Origin: Amycolatopsis rubida
GTDB taxonomy: Bacteria; Actinomycetota; Actinomycetes; Mycobacteriales; Pseudonocardiaceae
Direction: 5' to 3'
NCBI RefSeq assembly: GCF_900115345.1
Contig: NZ_FOWC01000007.1
Coordinates: forward strand, 310,001 to 374,000
DNA: 64,000 nt
How positions within the stretch are numbered: position 1 is the first letter of the stretch; the number at the start of each line of letters is the position of its first letter. The notes below the pieces were generated by a model. It did no database searches, was not told the origin of the DNA, and worked only from the letters and a program-made list of their open reading frames with translations. The position numbers were made by a program, and so were the translations under genes. Of the stretch, positions 50,564 to 59,532 are shown one piece after another.

Positions 50564-51568
50564 TCAGAGATTCTTCCGGTAGTCCTGGTCGAGACCCGCT
50601 CGGAGCAGCCGTTCGTTCGCCCCGGCCCGCACCAGTTTCGCGGCGGCGCCCGCGGTCTCGTTGAGCTTGACGTGATCGGTCCAGATCCTCGACGACCGCG
50701 GCAGGTCCCCGGGATCGACGTGCCGGGCGGGGTCCCACAACCCGGAGTCGCGCAAGGCGCTGTTCCGCGCGAGCCGGACGGTCTCGATTTCCACCTTGAG
50801 CACCGCCTTCGGGGTGCGGTTGCGCTCGGTCATCGACTCGCGCAGCCCGGCCTCCGTGCTGATGACCGCCTTCCCGGTGATCTCCAGGGTGCGAGCGTCC
50901 CCGGGAACGACTGCCAAGACAGCCGCCTCGGGGCGCTCGACGACATTGTGGAACGTATCGGTGCGCCGGTTGCCGGGCCGGTCGGCGAGCGCGACCGTCG
51001 CCGGTCCGATCACCCTGGCCACTCCGGGCGGATCGCCCTTGGGGCTCGCATCCGCGCGCCCGGCGCCGTCCCGCGACGTGACCACCGCGAACGGTGCGGC
51101 GGCAAGGAACGCAGCCGCCGCGGGTCCGAGAACCGACTCCTCCTCGACGGCGTCGTCCGGCACTGATGCCGGTCCCCACAGGTTCGAGCGGATCACTGCT
51201 TTGCCGCAGTGCAGGAACGCTTCCTCGACGAGAAGACCGTCTTCGGCGAGGGTTCCGTTGATCCGCAAAGTCTCGCGCCACCCCGGGACGAGCACCAGCA
51301 GCGCGGCGCCGGCGCCCGGGGCGGCCGAGGGCGGGACCGGCAGCCGCAGCCGTGACCTGGTCTCCGCCGCGGCGAATCCGGGAGCCCCGCCGACCAGTTC
51401 GGCCCGCTGACGCCCCCCGGCGTCGACATAGCCGAGCACGGCGGCGGGACTGTGCGCGAGCAGCGCGAGGCAATGCGGGTCGAGATGGTCGATCGACTTC
51501 ATCATGACCGGCAGCGGCCGCTCGCCCACGACGCGTTCCAGGTCCGGCACCGCACGGATGATCCCCAT
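50564..51568 (-). CDS. PPOX-class FMN-binding protein (DR_2398-like)
   Basis: A 334-residue double split-barrel flavoprotein. The N-terminal copy carries LALLAHSPAAVLGYVDAGG, and the C-terminal copy carries FLAAAPFAVVTSRDGAGRADASPKGDPPG and RRTDTFHNVVERPEAAVLAVVPG; the ASPKGDPPG and the R-R-x-D-T-F-x-N motifs define the pyridoxamine-oxidase-like DR_2398 type. A typical iron box immediately precedes the start codon. It is upstream of, and on the same strand as, the peptide/JmjC pair and may be co-expressed. Substrate unknown. Confidence 0.9.
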   Translation of the reverse strand: MGIIRAVPDLERVVGERPLPVMMKSIDHLDPHCLALLAHSPAAVLGYVDAGGRQRAELVGGAPGFAAAETRSRLRLPVPPSAAPGAGAALLVLVPGWRETLRINGTLAEDGLLVEEAFLHCGKAVIRSNLWGPASVPDDAVEEESVLGPAAAAFLAAAPFAVVTSRDGAGRADASPKGDPPGVARVIGPATVALADRPGNRRTDTFHNVVERPEAAVLAVVPGDARTLEITGKAVISTEAGLRESMTERNRTPKAVLKVEIETVRLARNSALRDSGLWDPARHVDPGDLPRSSRIWTDHVKLNETAGAAAKLVRAGANERLLRAGLDQDYRKNL

Positions 51569-51572
51569 GGAG

Positions 51573-51586
51573 TTAGGTTAGCCTAA
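51573..51586. promoter_or_regulatory. iron box (IdeR/DmdR type)
   Basis: TTAGGTTAGCCTAA, or TTAGGCTAACCTAA on the minus strand, lies four bases before the start codon of the PPOX gene. The minus-strand reading matches 13 consecutive positions of the 19-bp DtxR/IdeR consensus. It predicts repression by iron. Confidence 0.7.
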
Positions 51587-51887
51587 GAACCGGCCGGGCC
51601 GCAGGCGCGCCGGCCGGGGCGAGATGTGTTCGCGTGCCAGGAGGCGAGTTCAGCCCACGGCCCGACCAGCCCGACGCCGGATCCGTTCCGATGACCAGCG
51701 TGCCCGATGCGGCGACCGCCACGGGTCCGGCCGCCCGCCGGGCACGGGCCGGTGACCGCTCCCAAGCCCGGCCCACCACGTCACCCTCGCGCACGTCATC
51801 CGGAATCCCGGGATTTCGCACACCAGAACCTGTGTCCCGAAAACTGGGTTCCTCGAATTCCGCCGCTGATCCCACCTCAGGTGCACC
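51587..51887. other. intergenic stretch without recognised features
   Basis: About 300 bases upstream of the iron box. No frame with homology or clear codon bias was seen. Confidence 0.5.
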
Positions 51888-52340
51888 GTGCCCGAGTCGG
51901 CTCCTCCCCTGCCCGAACGCGGGCCCACCGGCCGCCGGACGGCCAAGGGGCCGCTCGCCGGAAGGAGCGCCAACCGGGTGGCGCGGCAGGTCGTGGACGA
52001 CGCGCTCGCCGAGCTGATCATCGACCGCATCCTTGAGCCCGGGCGGTGGTCGATTTCGCGGTGGACCGGGCTATCCGGGAGCAGGACGTTCCAGCCTGCC
52101 CGGGTGCGCTGGAGCATCGTGCACGAGGTCACCGACTCGCCCGCCGCGGCGGAACTGGTCCGGCACGATCTCGGCGGCCGCGTGCTGCCGGTGTCCGTCG
52201 CCGCGCGGTTTCCCGACCTCACCGGCCGCCGGTTCCCGCGCGGCGGACCGACGCGGAACATCGCGGCGACTCGCGCGGGCGATCCGCGTCCGGCGGTGGC
52301 GGCGGTGGCGCGGCACCTGACGCGATCCGGCCGGATGCGC
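51888..52340 (+). pseudogene. regulator remnant, LysR C-terminal fragment after a GntR-like start
   Basis: From about 52122 the frame resembles the end of a LysR effector domain: AAAELVRHDLGGRVLPVSVA, ARFPDLTGRRF, ATRAGDPRPAVAAVARHL. The front part (ANRVARQVVDDALAELIIDR) looks like the first helices of a GntR regulator, but no HTH follows. No promoter or stop in the right place is present; the frame runs on antisense through the GntR gene. It is probably a fusion of two decayed pieces. Confidence 0.4.
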
Positions 52341-52345
52341 CCGGT

Positions 52346-52996
52346 TCAGCCAGCCGCCCATTCCGCCCGTACATGCTTCAGATGCGCCCTGACCTGGCCC
52401 TCCAGCCGAGCCCAATCCCGCTCCGCGATCGTCGCCAGCATCTCCCGGTGCTCCCGCGCCGAATCCGCCAGCCGGCCGCGCTCGGCGAGCTTTTCCAAGC
52501 CGTACAACCGCGTCTGGTCGCGCAGCGTGGCGATCGCAGCGGCCAGCCGCCCGTTTCCGGAAAGCGCCAGCAGATCCAGATGGAACCGGCGATCCGCCTC
52601 CAGGAAGCGGGCGACATCGCCCGCCTCCGCCGCGGACTCGATCTCCGCGGCCAGTCCGTCCAGCCGGACGAGGTCGTCCGGACCCGCGGCCGCCCCGGCG
52701 GACAGGGTCGCCGGGACCTCCAGCAGCAACCGCATCTCGTAGATCTCGTCCAGGTCGCGTTCGGTGATGGCGACGACGCGGTAGCCCCGGTTGCGGACGG
52801 GTTCCAGCAGGCCCTGGTTGACCAGCGTCAGCAACGCCTCGCGTACCGGACTGCTCGACACGCCCAGCCGCGTCGCGAGCGCGGCGGCCGAGTAGATGTC
52901 GCCGGGACGCAGTTCGCCGGACACCATCGCCTGCCGCACCACTTCGAGCACTTGTTCGCGCAGGTTAGTGCGCTGCAGCTGCGGCACGGGGCACAC
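52346..52996 (-). CDS. GntR family regulator (FadR/FCD type)
   Basis: A 216-residue repressor. N-terminal winged helix: REQVLEVVRQAMVSGELRPG, then ATRLGVSSSPVREALLTLVNQGLL. The C-terminal FCD domain (about 85-210) has the metal/ligand residues in RFLEADRRFHLDLL and AREHREMLATI. The start is GTG 52996; a second GTG at 52987 has a better GGAGG and would give 213 residues. Divergent from the molybdopterin enzyme gene with a 13-bp-arm palindrome between them, so it most likely represses that gene until a small carboxylate-like ligand binds. Confidence 0.93.
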   Translation of the reverse strand: MCPVPQLQRTNLREQVLEVVRQAMVSGELRPGDIYSAAALATRLGVSSSPVREALLTLVNQGLLEPVRNRGYRVVAITERDLDEIYEMRLLLEVPATLSAGAAAGPDDLVRLDGLAAEIESAAEAGDVARFLEADRRFHLDLLALSGNGRLAAAIATLRDQTRLYGLEKLAERGRLADSAREHREMLATIAERDWARLEGQVRAHLKHVRAEWAAG

Positions 52997-53043
52997 CTCC
53001 GCTTCCCCGGGCTTGACTTCGCCCGCTCAAGTCCAGCAGGGTA

Positions 53044-53072
53044 CCTTAGTAACCGGTAGCCGGTTACTAAGG
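53044..53072. promoter_or_regulatory. long perfect operator of the GntR/molybdoenzyme divergon
   Basis: CCTTAGTAACCGG (53044-53056), TAG, CCGGTTACTAAGG (53060-53072): perfect 13-bp arms. A third half-site GTAACTA follows at 53074-53080. The right arm overlaps the GGAG ribosome site of the molybdoenzyme gene (ATG 53081), so binding would block its expression. The core GGTTACT type fits FadR-like GntR proteins. Confidence 0.85.
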
Positions 53073-53080
53073 AGTAACTA

Positions 53081-56000
53081 ATGCCTGAGATCCGGGGTTA
53101 CTGCACGTTGTGCCGGTCGCGCTGCGGCGCGGTCTACACGGTCGAGAACGGCGCGCTGCGCGGCGTCCGGCCGGATCCGGCACATCCGACCGGTGCCGCG
53201 TTGTGCCCGAAGGGCCGCGCCGCGCCTGAACTGGTGCACTCCCCCGAACGGCTGCGCAGGCCGTTGCGCCGCACGACGCCGAAGTCCGATCCGGACCCGC
53301 GCTGGCGTGAGATCAGCTGGGACGAAGCGCTGTCCGAGATCGCCGAGCGGCTCGGCGGCATCCGCGCGACCAGCGGGGCCGAGGCTGTCGCGTTCTCGGT
53401 CACCTCCCCCAGCGGCACGCCGATGTCCGACGCGATCGACTGGGTCGAGCGGTTCATCCGGCTTTTCGGCAGCCCCAACACCCTGTACGCGACCGAAATC
53501 TGCAACTGGCACAAGGACTACGCGCACGCGTTCACGTTCGGCTCAGGGTTGCCCGCCCCGGATTACGCGGGTACGGAATTCGCGGTGCTGTGGGGGCACA
53601 ATCCGGCCAAGGCGTGGCTCGCGCAGTCCGCCGCGCTGGCCGAGGCTCGTACGCCGAAACTGGCCGTCGTCGATCCGCGCCGGACGGCCAGCGCGGTGCG
53701 GGCCGAGCACTGGCTCCGGGTCCGGCCGGGCACCGACGGCGCGCTCGCACTCGGCGTCGCGCGGGCGTTGCTCGAACGTCGCGGGCACGACGAGGCGTTC
53801 GTGCGGTCGTGGACGAACGCTCCGTTGCTGGTCCGAACCGACACGGGCCGGTTTCTCCGGGCAGCGGAAATCGATCCCGCCGCGGCTGGTTTCGCGGTGT
53901 GGGACGAGGTCGCCTGCCGAGCTGAGCCGTACGATCCGAATTATCCGGCGAGCGGGCCGGAAAGGTTCGCCCTGCACGGAAACCGCCGCGTGCGCACGGT
54001 GACCGGCCCGGTCGACTGCGTTCCCGCGTTCGAGCACTATGCGCAGGCGTGCGCCGCGTGGCCGCTCGACCGGACCGAAGCGGTGACGACCGTCGAAGCT
54101 CCGGCGATCGCCGCCTTCGCGGCCGATCTCGCCGAGGCGAAGTCCGTGACGTACGCGGCTTGGTCGGGCGTCGGTCAGCACGCGAACGCGACGCAGACCG
54201 AACGCGCGATAGCCACGCTCTACGCGCTCACCGGCAGCTACGACTCCCCCGGCGGCAACGTCGTGCTTCCGAAACTGCCGGTCGCGCCGGTCACTTCGGC
54301 GGACCAGCTCGCGCCTCAGCAACGAGCGAAAGCCCTTGGCCTGCGAGAGTTCCCGCTCGGGCCGCCGGAGCAAGGCTGGGTGACCGCGCGCGACTTCTGC
54401 CGCGCGGTCCTCGACGGGAAGCCCTATCCCGTGCGGGCGCTGGTGTCGTTCGGCGGGAATCTCCTGCTGTCCCAGCCGGATCCGCATCGCACCGCGGAAG
54501 CGTTGCGGCGCTTGGAATTCGCGGTGCATCTTGATCTGTTCGAGAACCCGACCGCGCGATTCGCCGACCTGCTGCTGCCGGTTCAGACGCCGTGGGAGCA
54601 CGAGGCGGTCAAGGCCGGTTTCGAAATCAGCCGGGCGGCGCAGGAACACGTGCAGCTGCGGCCGAGGATGACCGACCCGGTCGGCGAGTCGCGTTCGGAC
54701 ACTGAGGTCGTGTTCGAGCTGGCCGGCCTGCTCGGGATGGGCGCGGAGTTCTTCGACGGCCGCGTCGAGGACGGCTGGGACCACCAGCTGGCCCCGCTCG
54801 GGCTCACTGCCGCACAGTTGCGCGCACGGCCCGGCGGCGTCGATCTGCCGTTGCGGACTGAGTACCGCAAGTACGCCGAGCGCGCGGAAAACGGCACGGT
54901 GACCGGGTTCGCGACGCCGACTCGCCGGGTCGAGCTGTATTCCGAACGGCTCGCCGAGCACGGCCAGCCCGCGGTCCCGGCCGCTGAGCCGCCCGTCCCG
55001 GACGTTCGCCATCCGCTGGTGCTGACCTGCGCGAAGAACGGATACTTCTGCCACAGCCAGCATCGCGGGATTTCGTCGCTGCGCAAGCGTTCTCCCGAAC
55101 CGGCCGTCGACCTGAGCGCGGAACTCGCCGCGGCGCGCGGGATCGAGGACGGGCAGTGGGTCCGCATCACGACGGCCTCGGCGGAGGTCCGGATGCGGGC
55201 GCGGATCGATCCCGCGCTGCATCGCGACGTGGTCGTGGCGGAGTACGGCTGGTGGCAACCCGCTCCCGACCTCGCACTGCCCGGCTCGAACGCGCTCAAG
55301 GACGGCGGGACCAACTACAACCTGCTCGTCGGCGACGAGGCCCACGATCCGGTGAGCGGGTCGGTGCCGTTGCGCTCGACGTTCTGCGACGTCCGCCCGG
55401 ACGAGCCGGAGCCGTGGACCGGGCAGCGGGAGTTCGCCGTCGAGCGGGCGGAGCTGGAGACCGAGGACATCCGGTCGGTGCGGCTCAGGCCGGTGGACGG
55501 CCGGGCGGTGCCGCAGTTCCGCGCCGGGCAGCACATCACCGTCGCCTGGCCGGACGCACCGGGGCTGACCCGCAGTTACTCGCTGACCGGATCGGCGAAA
55601 GCCGCCGACGGCGGGTACGCCATCGCGGTGCGGCGGGTGCCGGGCGGGCAGTTCTCGCCCGCCGTGCACGACCGGCTCCAGCCCGGGACCCGGTTGCTGG
55701 TCACGGCTCCCTCCGGCGGGTTCGCGCTGCCGACGGTCCATTCCCGGCCGATCGTGCTGCTGGCCGCCGGGATCGGGATCACGCCGTTCCTGAGCTACCT
55801 GGAGTCCCTCGAACCCGCGTCCGCGCCGGAGATCGTGCTGCACCACGGCAGCCGCGACCGCTCTCGGCACGCGTTCCGCGAGCGCATCGCCGGGCTGGCG
55901 GCCCGGCTGCCCAGTGTCCAGACAGTGGACCACTACAGCAGCCCTGGTCCGGGGGAGTCCTGCGATTTCACCGGCCGGATCACCGCCGACCGCCTCGACG

Positions 56001-56416
56001 CCGATCTCATCCGGCGGCGGGCCCGGTTCTACCTGTGCGGTCCCGAAAGCATGCTGGACGAGCTGACCGCCGGGCTGACGGAACGGGGCGTGCCGCGCTT
56101 CGACATCTTCACCGAGAAGTTCCATGCCGCGCCCGCCCCGGTCCACATCCCGGACGACGCCACAGCCACCGTGCGGTTCGCGCGGTCGGGCCGTGAGGCC
56201 ACCTGGCGGGCCGGCGACGGGGACCTGCTGCGTTTCGCCGAGGCCTCCGGGGTCGCGCTCCCCAGCGGATGCCGGCTCGGGCAGTGCGAAAGCTGCGCCG
56301 TGCAGGTGCTGGCCGGAACCGTCGCGCACCTGGTCGCGATCGCCGACGATCTGCCCGCTGACCAGTGCCTTTCCTGTCAGGCGGTCCCCACCGCGGATGT
56401 AGTGCTCGATGCGTGA
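53081..56416 (+). CDS. three-part molybdopterin oxidoreductase fused to FNR reductase and [2Fe-2S] ferredoxin
   Basis: A 1,111-residue single chain. Residues 1-80: [4Fe-4S] domain with Cys8, Cys11, Cys15 and Cys42 (LCPKG). About 80-700: bis-MGD catalytic and molybdopterin-dinucleotide-binding domains of the nitrate/formate reductase family; the likely Mo ligand is the Cys in YATEICNWHKDY. About 780-1015: ferredoxin-NADP reductase-like domain (FRAGQHITVAW, TRSYSLTGSA, LAAGIGITPFLSYL, YLCGPESMLDEL). About 1025-1111: plant-type [2Fe-2S] ferredoxin (SGCRLGQCESCAVQV, QCLSCQ). All parts needed to take electrons from NAD(P)H are in one protein, so it should act as a self-sufficient cytosolic reductase. 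Substrate unknown. The GntR operator lies just before it. Confidence 0.93.
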   Translation: MPEIRGYCTLCRSRCGAVYTVENGALRGVRPDPAHPTGAALCPKGRAAPELVHSPERLRRPLRRTTPKSDPDPRWREISWDEALSEIAERLGGIRATSGAEAVAFSVTSPSGTPMSDAIDWVERFIRLFGSPNTLYATEICNWHKDYAHAFTFGSGLPAPDYAGTEFAVLWGHNPAKAWLAQSAALAEARTPKLAVVDPRRTASAVRAEHWLRVRPGTDGALALGVARALLERRGHDEAFVRSWTNAPLLVRTDTGRFLRAAEIDPAAAGFAVWDEVACRAEPYDPNYPASGPERFALHGNRRVRTVTGPVDCVPAFEHYAQACAAWPLDRTEAVTTVEAPAIAAFAADLAEAKSVTYAAWSGVGQHANATQTERAIATLYALTGSYDSPGGNVVLPKLPVAPVTSADQLAPQQRAKALGLREFPLGPPEQGWVTARDFCRAVLDGKPYPVRALVSFGGNLLLSQPDPHRTAEALRRLEFAVHLDLFENPTARFADLLLPVQTPWEHEAVKAGFEISRAAQEHVQLRPRMTDPVGESRSDTEVVFELAGLLGMGAEFFDGRVEDGWDHQLAPLGLTAAQLRARPGGVDLPLRTEYRKYAERAENGTVTGFATPTRRVELYSERLAEHGQPAVPAAEPPVPDVRHPLVLTCAKNGYFCHSQHRGISSLRKRSPEPAVDLSAELAAARGIEDGQWVRITTASAEVRMRARIDPALHRDVVVAEYGWWQPAPDLALPGSNALKDGGTNYNLLVGDEAHDPVSGSVPLRSTFCDVRPDEPEPWTGQREFAVERAELETEDIRSVRLRPVDGRAVPQFRAGQHITVAWPDAPGLTRSYSLTGSAKAADGGYAIAVRRVPGGQFSPAVHDRLQPGTRLLVTAPSGGFALPTVHSRPIVLLAAGIGITPFLSYLESLEPASAPEIVLHHGSRDRSRHAFRERIAGLAARLPSVQTVDHYSSPGPGESCDFTGRITADRLDADLIRRRARFYLCGPESMLDELTAGLTERGVPRFDIFTEKFHAAPAPVHIPDDATATVRFARSGREATWRAGDGDLLRFAEASGVALPSGCRLGQCESCAVQVLAGTVAHLVAIADDLPADQCLSCQAVPTADVVLDA

Positions 56417-56488
56417 GCCTGGTCACCCCTGACCGCGCAAACCCCGTCTGGGGTGCGAAATCCGGCACTCGGACGGCATCATCGGCTG

Positions 56489-57832
56489 ATGGCACTCGAC
56501 GGGACATCGCGCGAAGTGTACGAGGAGATCGTCCGGAGGAACCCGGCCGAGCCGGAGTTCCACCAGGCCGTCTTCGAAGTGCTCGAAGCGATCCGGCCCG
56601 CGCTGCGGCGGGATCCGCACCTGCGCGACGCGGCGATGCTGGAGCGGCTGTGCGAGCCGGAGCGGCAGGTGATGTTCCGGGTGGTCTGGACCGACGACGC
56701 GGGCGCGGTGCACGTCAACCGCGGCTTCCGGGTCGGGTTCAGCTCGGCGCTCGGGCCGTACAAGGGCGGGCTGCGCTTCCGCGGCGACGTCACGCTCGGC
56801 ACGGTCAAGTTCCTCGCCTTCGAGCAGATCTTCAAGAACGCGCTCACCGGCCTCGGCATCGGCGCGGGCAAGGGCGGGTCCGACTTCGACCCGGCCGGCC
56901 GCAGCGACGCCGAGATCATGCGGTTCTGCCAGGCGTTCATGACCGAACTCGTCCGGCACATCGGCCCGGAGACCGACGTCCCGGCGGGCGACATCGGCGT
57001 CGGCGGGCGCGAGATCGGCTACCTGTTCGGCCAGTACAAGCGGCTCACCAACCGTTACGACGCGGGCACGATCACCGGCAAGAACCCGTTGCTGGGCGGC
57101 ATTCCGGCGCGTCCGGAGGCCACCGGATACGGGACGGTGTACTTCCTCGAAGCGATGCTCGGCGCGCGCGACGACTCGTTCTCCGGCCGCACCGCGGCGG
57201 TGTCCGGTTCGGGCAACGTCGCCTATCACGCGATCGCGAAGCTGCGGGAACTCGGCGCGAAGCCGGTCGTGTGCTCGGATTCGGGCGGGTACATCCACGA
57301 CCCGCACGGGATCGACCTGGAGCTGCTGCACGAGTTGAAGCTCGCCCGGCGCGGACGGCTTTCCGAGTACGTCGACCATGTGCCGTCGGCGAAGTACGTC
57401 ACCGGCGGCACGCCGTGGGACGTGCCGTGCGATCTGGCGCTTCCGTGCGCGACGCAGAACGAGCTGGACGAGCAGTCCGCGTTGCGGCTGGTGAAGAACA
57501 ACGTCCGGGCGGTCGCCGAGGGCGCGAACATGCCGTGCACGCCCGGTTCGCTGCAGATCTTCCGCGAGGCCGGGGTCGCGGTCGGCCCCGGCAAGGCCGC
57601 GAATGCCGGCGGGGTCGCGGTGTCCGCACTGGAGATGCAGCAGAACGCCGCGCGCGAGCGGTGGACGTTCGAGCGCACCGACCGGACGCTGCGCGACATC
57701 ATGACTGACATCCACCGGACCTGCCTCGAAACCGCGGACGAGCACGGGGTCGCCGGGGATTACGTGAGCGGGGCGAACATCGCGGGGTTCCGCAAGGTGG
57801 TCGCTGCGATGGACGTGTGCGGATACATCTGA
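56489..57832 (+). CDS. gdhA: NADP-type glutamate dehydrogenase
   Basis: A 447-residue hexameric enzyme aminating 2-oxoglutarate to glutamate with NADPH. The substrate-binding Lys region is YKGGLRFRGDVTLG, the catalytic Lys region GLGIGAGKGGSDFDP and the nucleotide motif VSGSGNVAYHAIAKL; length and the SDFDP variant fit the small NADP-specific class. ATG 56489 is preferred to an upstream ATG whose twelve codons are non-homologous. It is 72 bases downstream of the molybdoenzyme gene, so it may be co-expressed. Ammonia made by a reductase would be assimilated here; this link is inference. Confidence 0.96.
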   Translation: MALDGTSREVYEEIVRRNPAEPEFHQAVFEVLEAIRPALRRDPHLRDAAMLERLCEPERQVMFRVVWTDDAGAVHVNRGFRVGFSSALGPYKGGLRFRGDVTLGTVKFLAFEQIFKNALTGLGIGAGKGGSDFDPAGRSDAEIMRFCQAFMTELVRHIGPETDVPAGDIGVGGREIGYLFGQYKRLTNRYDAGTITGKNPLLGGIPARPEATGYGTVYFLEAMLGARDDSFSGRTAAVSGSGNVAYHAIAKLRELGAKPVVCSDSGGYIHDPHGIDLELLHELKLARRGRLSEYVDHVPSAKYVTGGTPWDVPCDLALPCATQNELDEQSALRLVKNNVRAVAEGANMPCTPGSLQIFREAGVAVGPGKAANAGGVAVSALEMQQNAARERWTFERTDRTLRDIMTDIHRTCLETADEHGVAGDYVSGANIAGFRKVVAAMDVCGYI

Positions 57833-58348
57833 GCTGGTCTATTTGGTCGCGGGTCGTCCGGGCGACAGTCCGCGGGTCGGCAGTCGGCAATCGGCGGTAT
57901 ACCGCATGGGGTGCGCAGCGGACCGGATTCCCTGCGGTCCGAGTGCCGGGATGCGCTGGCCGGCAGGCAATCCGGGTCGGCGTTTGCCGTCCTGCGGCGG
58001 GTTTGTCGTGCGGAAGACAGCGTGATCAGGCCGGTGGCGGCGGTCGGGGAAGCGGACGGGGGTCTGGCTAGCGCTCCCCCGGACAGACTGCGCCCAGGAC
58101 AAGCAAGATGACGAGCGACGTCGGCATGACCGGGCACCCTCCGGCGGCACGCTGTTCCCAGTTCAGACAGCGACGAGCCCCGGGCTCGGCGGCTGCCGGA
58201 GATGGCCTCCCGGGCCAGGGACTTGCGGCCTGGCGAACGGCCACCGGGCGGCCTTCCCGTACGGGCAGTCCGTCCGGGAAAGCGTTGGCGGGCAAGGTGG
58301 TGCCTGTCCGTGCTTGACGCGCGACCGGCGGAACGCTTCGGTACGGGG
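57833..58348. other. gene-free stretch
   Basis: About 515 bases. Several long frames are open on both strands, but none has known similarity or a ribosome site. The G/C and codon pattern suggest old non-coding or decayed sequence. An upstream in-frame extension of the AraC gene reaches into it. Confidence 0.5.
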
Positions 58349-59182
58349 ATGACCGCGTATGTGGAGCGTCCGCCGGTGGCGGGTCTGGCGGGGGTCGTGC
58401 GCACGGTGTGGATCCAGCGCACGGGCGACGCGCCGTACGTGCAACGGCATCTGCCGACCGGCGGCGTCGAGATCCACTTCCCGGTCGGCGGGCGTCCGCG
58501 GTTGCTCGGGCCGTTGACCGGGCCGCGGATCGAGGTCATCCCGGCGCGTACGACGATCGTCGGAGTGCGGTTCCGGCCCGGTGCCGCGCCTCCCCTGCCC
58601 GCGGGGCTCGACGAGCTGGCCGATCAGCACGTCGGGTTGGCCGAGTTGGGGGGCCGGACCGTGGATCGACTGGTGGAGACCGTTGCCCTCGCCGCGACGC
58701 CCGAGCTGGGCCTGGTCGCGCTCCAGGCGCGCCTCGGGCAGGAGTTTCGCCGGGCCGGCGGGCTGGATCCGCTGGTCGGAGAGGCGGTGCGGGTGCTGAT
58801 GCCGTGGGACCCCGCCGGGGTGGACGCGGTCGCCGCGCATCTCGCGCTTTCGGCCAGTCAGCTGCGGCGGCGGTGCCTGCGGGCGGTGGGGATGAGCCCG
58901 AAGGTGCTGCAGCGGACGTTGCGGTTCCAGGGGTTTCTCGCGCTGGCCCAATCCGGAGCGATCGCGACCGGACGGCGGGGTGCGGACGGGATGGCGAGTC
59001 TCGCGGTCGACGCCGGTTACGCGGACCAGGCCCATCTGAGCCGGGAATGTCTTCGGCTGACCGGGGTTACGCCGAGGCAACTGCTCGGGGGCGACCTCGA
59101 TCGGTGCGCTTGCGGGCACGACCATTCGGCTTCGTACGCGCCGTTCCTGGCTGCTCGGAGACGGTCGCTGATCCGGGTTTGA
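58349..59182 (+). CDS. AraC family transcriptional regulator (DUF6597 type)
   Basis: A 277-residue regulator. The N-terminal sensor (about 1-150) has the DUF6597 pattern YVERPPVAGLAGVVRTVWIQR, then LPTGGVEIHFPVGG and RTTIVGVRFRPGAAP. The C-terminal double HTH (about 160-260) has VDAVAAHLALSASQLRRRCL and AVDAGYADQAHLSRECLRLT. It ends in a Cys/His segment DRCACGHDHS. ATG 58349 is chosen; a GTG at 58310 is possible (290 residues). Target genes unknown; perhaps the following oxidase. Confidence 0.9.
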   Translation: MTAYVERPPVAGLAGVVRTVWIQRTGDAPYVQRHLPTGGVEIHFPVGGRPRLLGPLTGPRIEVIPARTTIVGVRFRPGAAPPLPAGLDELADQHVGLAELGGRTVDRLVETVALAATPELGLVALQARLGQEFRRAGGLDPLVGEAVRVLMPWDPAGVDAVAAHLALSASQLRRRCLRAVGMSPKVLQRTLRFQGFLALAQSGAIATGRRGADGMASLAVDAGYADQAHLSRECLRLTGVTPRQLLGGDLDRCACGHDHSASYAPFLAARRRSLIRV

Positions 59183-59532
59183 GCGCCTTCCCGGGAGGCC
59201 TGGTCGAGAACGGCGGCCGCGGGGCACCATCGTTCCGCTTCTCGCACGCCGTTCCGCACCGCACTGGTCCATCCTGATCGGTGGCGGTCGCGGGCACGAC
59301 CGTTCCGCGCGCGCCGTGCTCAAGAACGGCAAGCCGCCGCACCGTGGTCGGTCGCCCTTCGCGGGCACGACCCGCACCGTTCCGCGTCGGCTTGAGCGTC
59401 CTTCAAGCATGTCCTTGGTGAGGCACGGCTGGCCGCCTCGCGGGCCTGAGCGTTCCGCTTCTCGCGCGACACTCGTCCCCGGTGCGCGATTTGTTCAAGA
59501 ACGACCTGCCGGATCTCCGTAGCGTCAGCTCC
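59183..59532. other. gene-free stretch with short imperfect repeats
   Basis: About 350 bases. The phrase GCGGGCACGACC(C)..CGTTCCGC recurs imperfectly near 59290 and 59360 and also at the end of the AraC gene (59112). At its end, TAGCGT (59520-59525) lies seven bases before the GTG of the oxidase gene, a leaderless-promoter layout. Confidence 0.5.
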
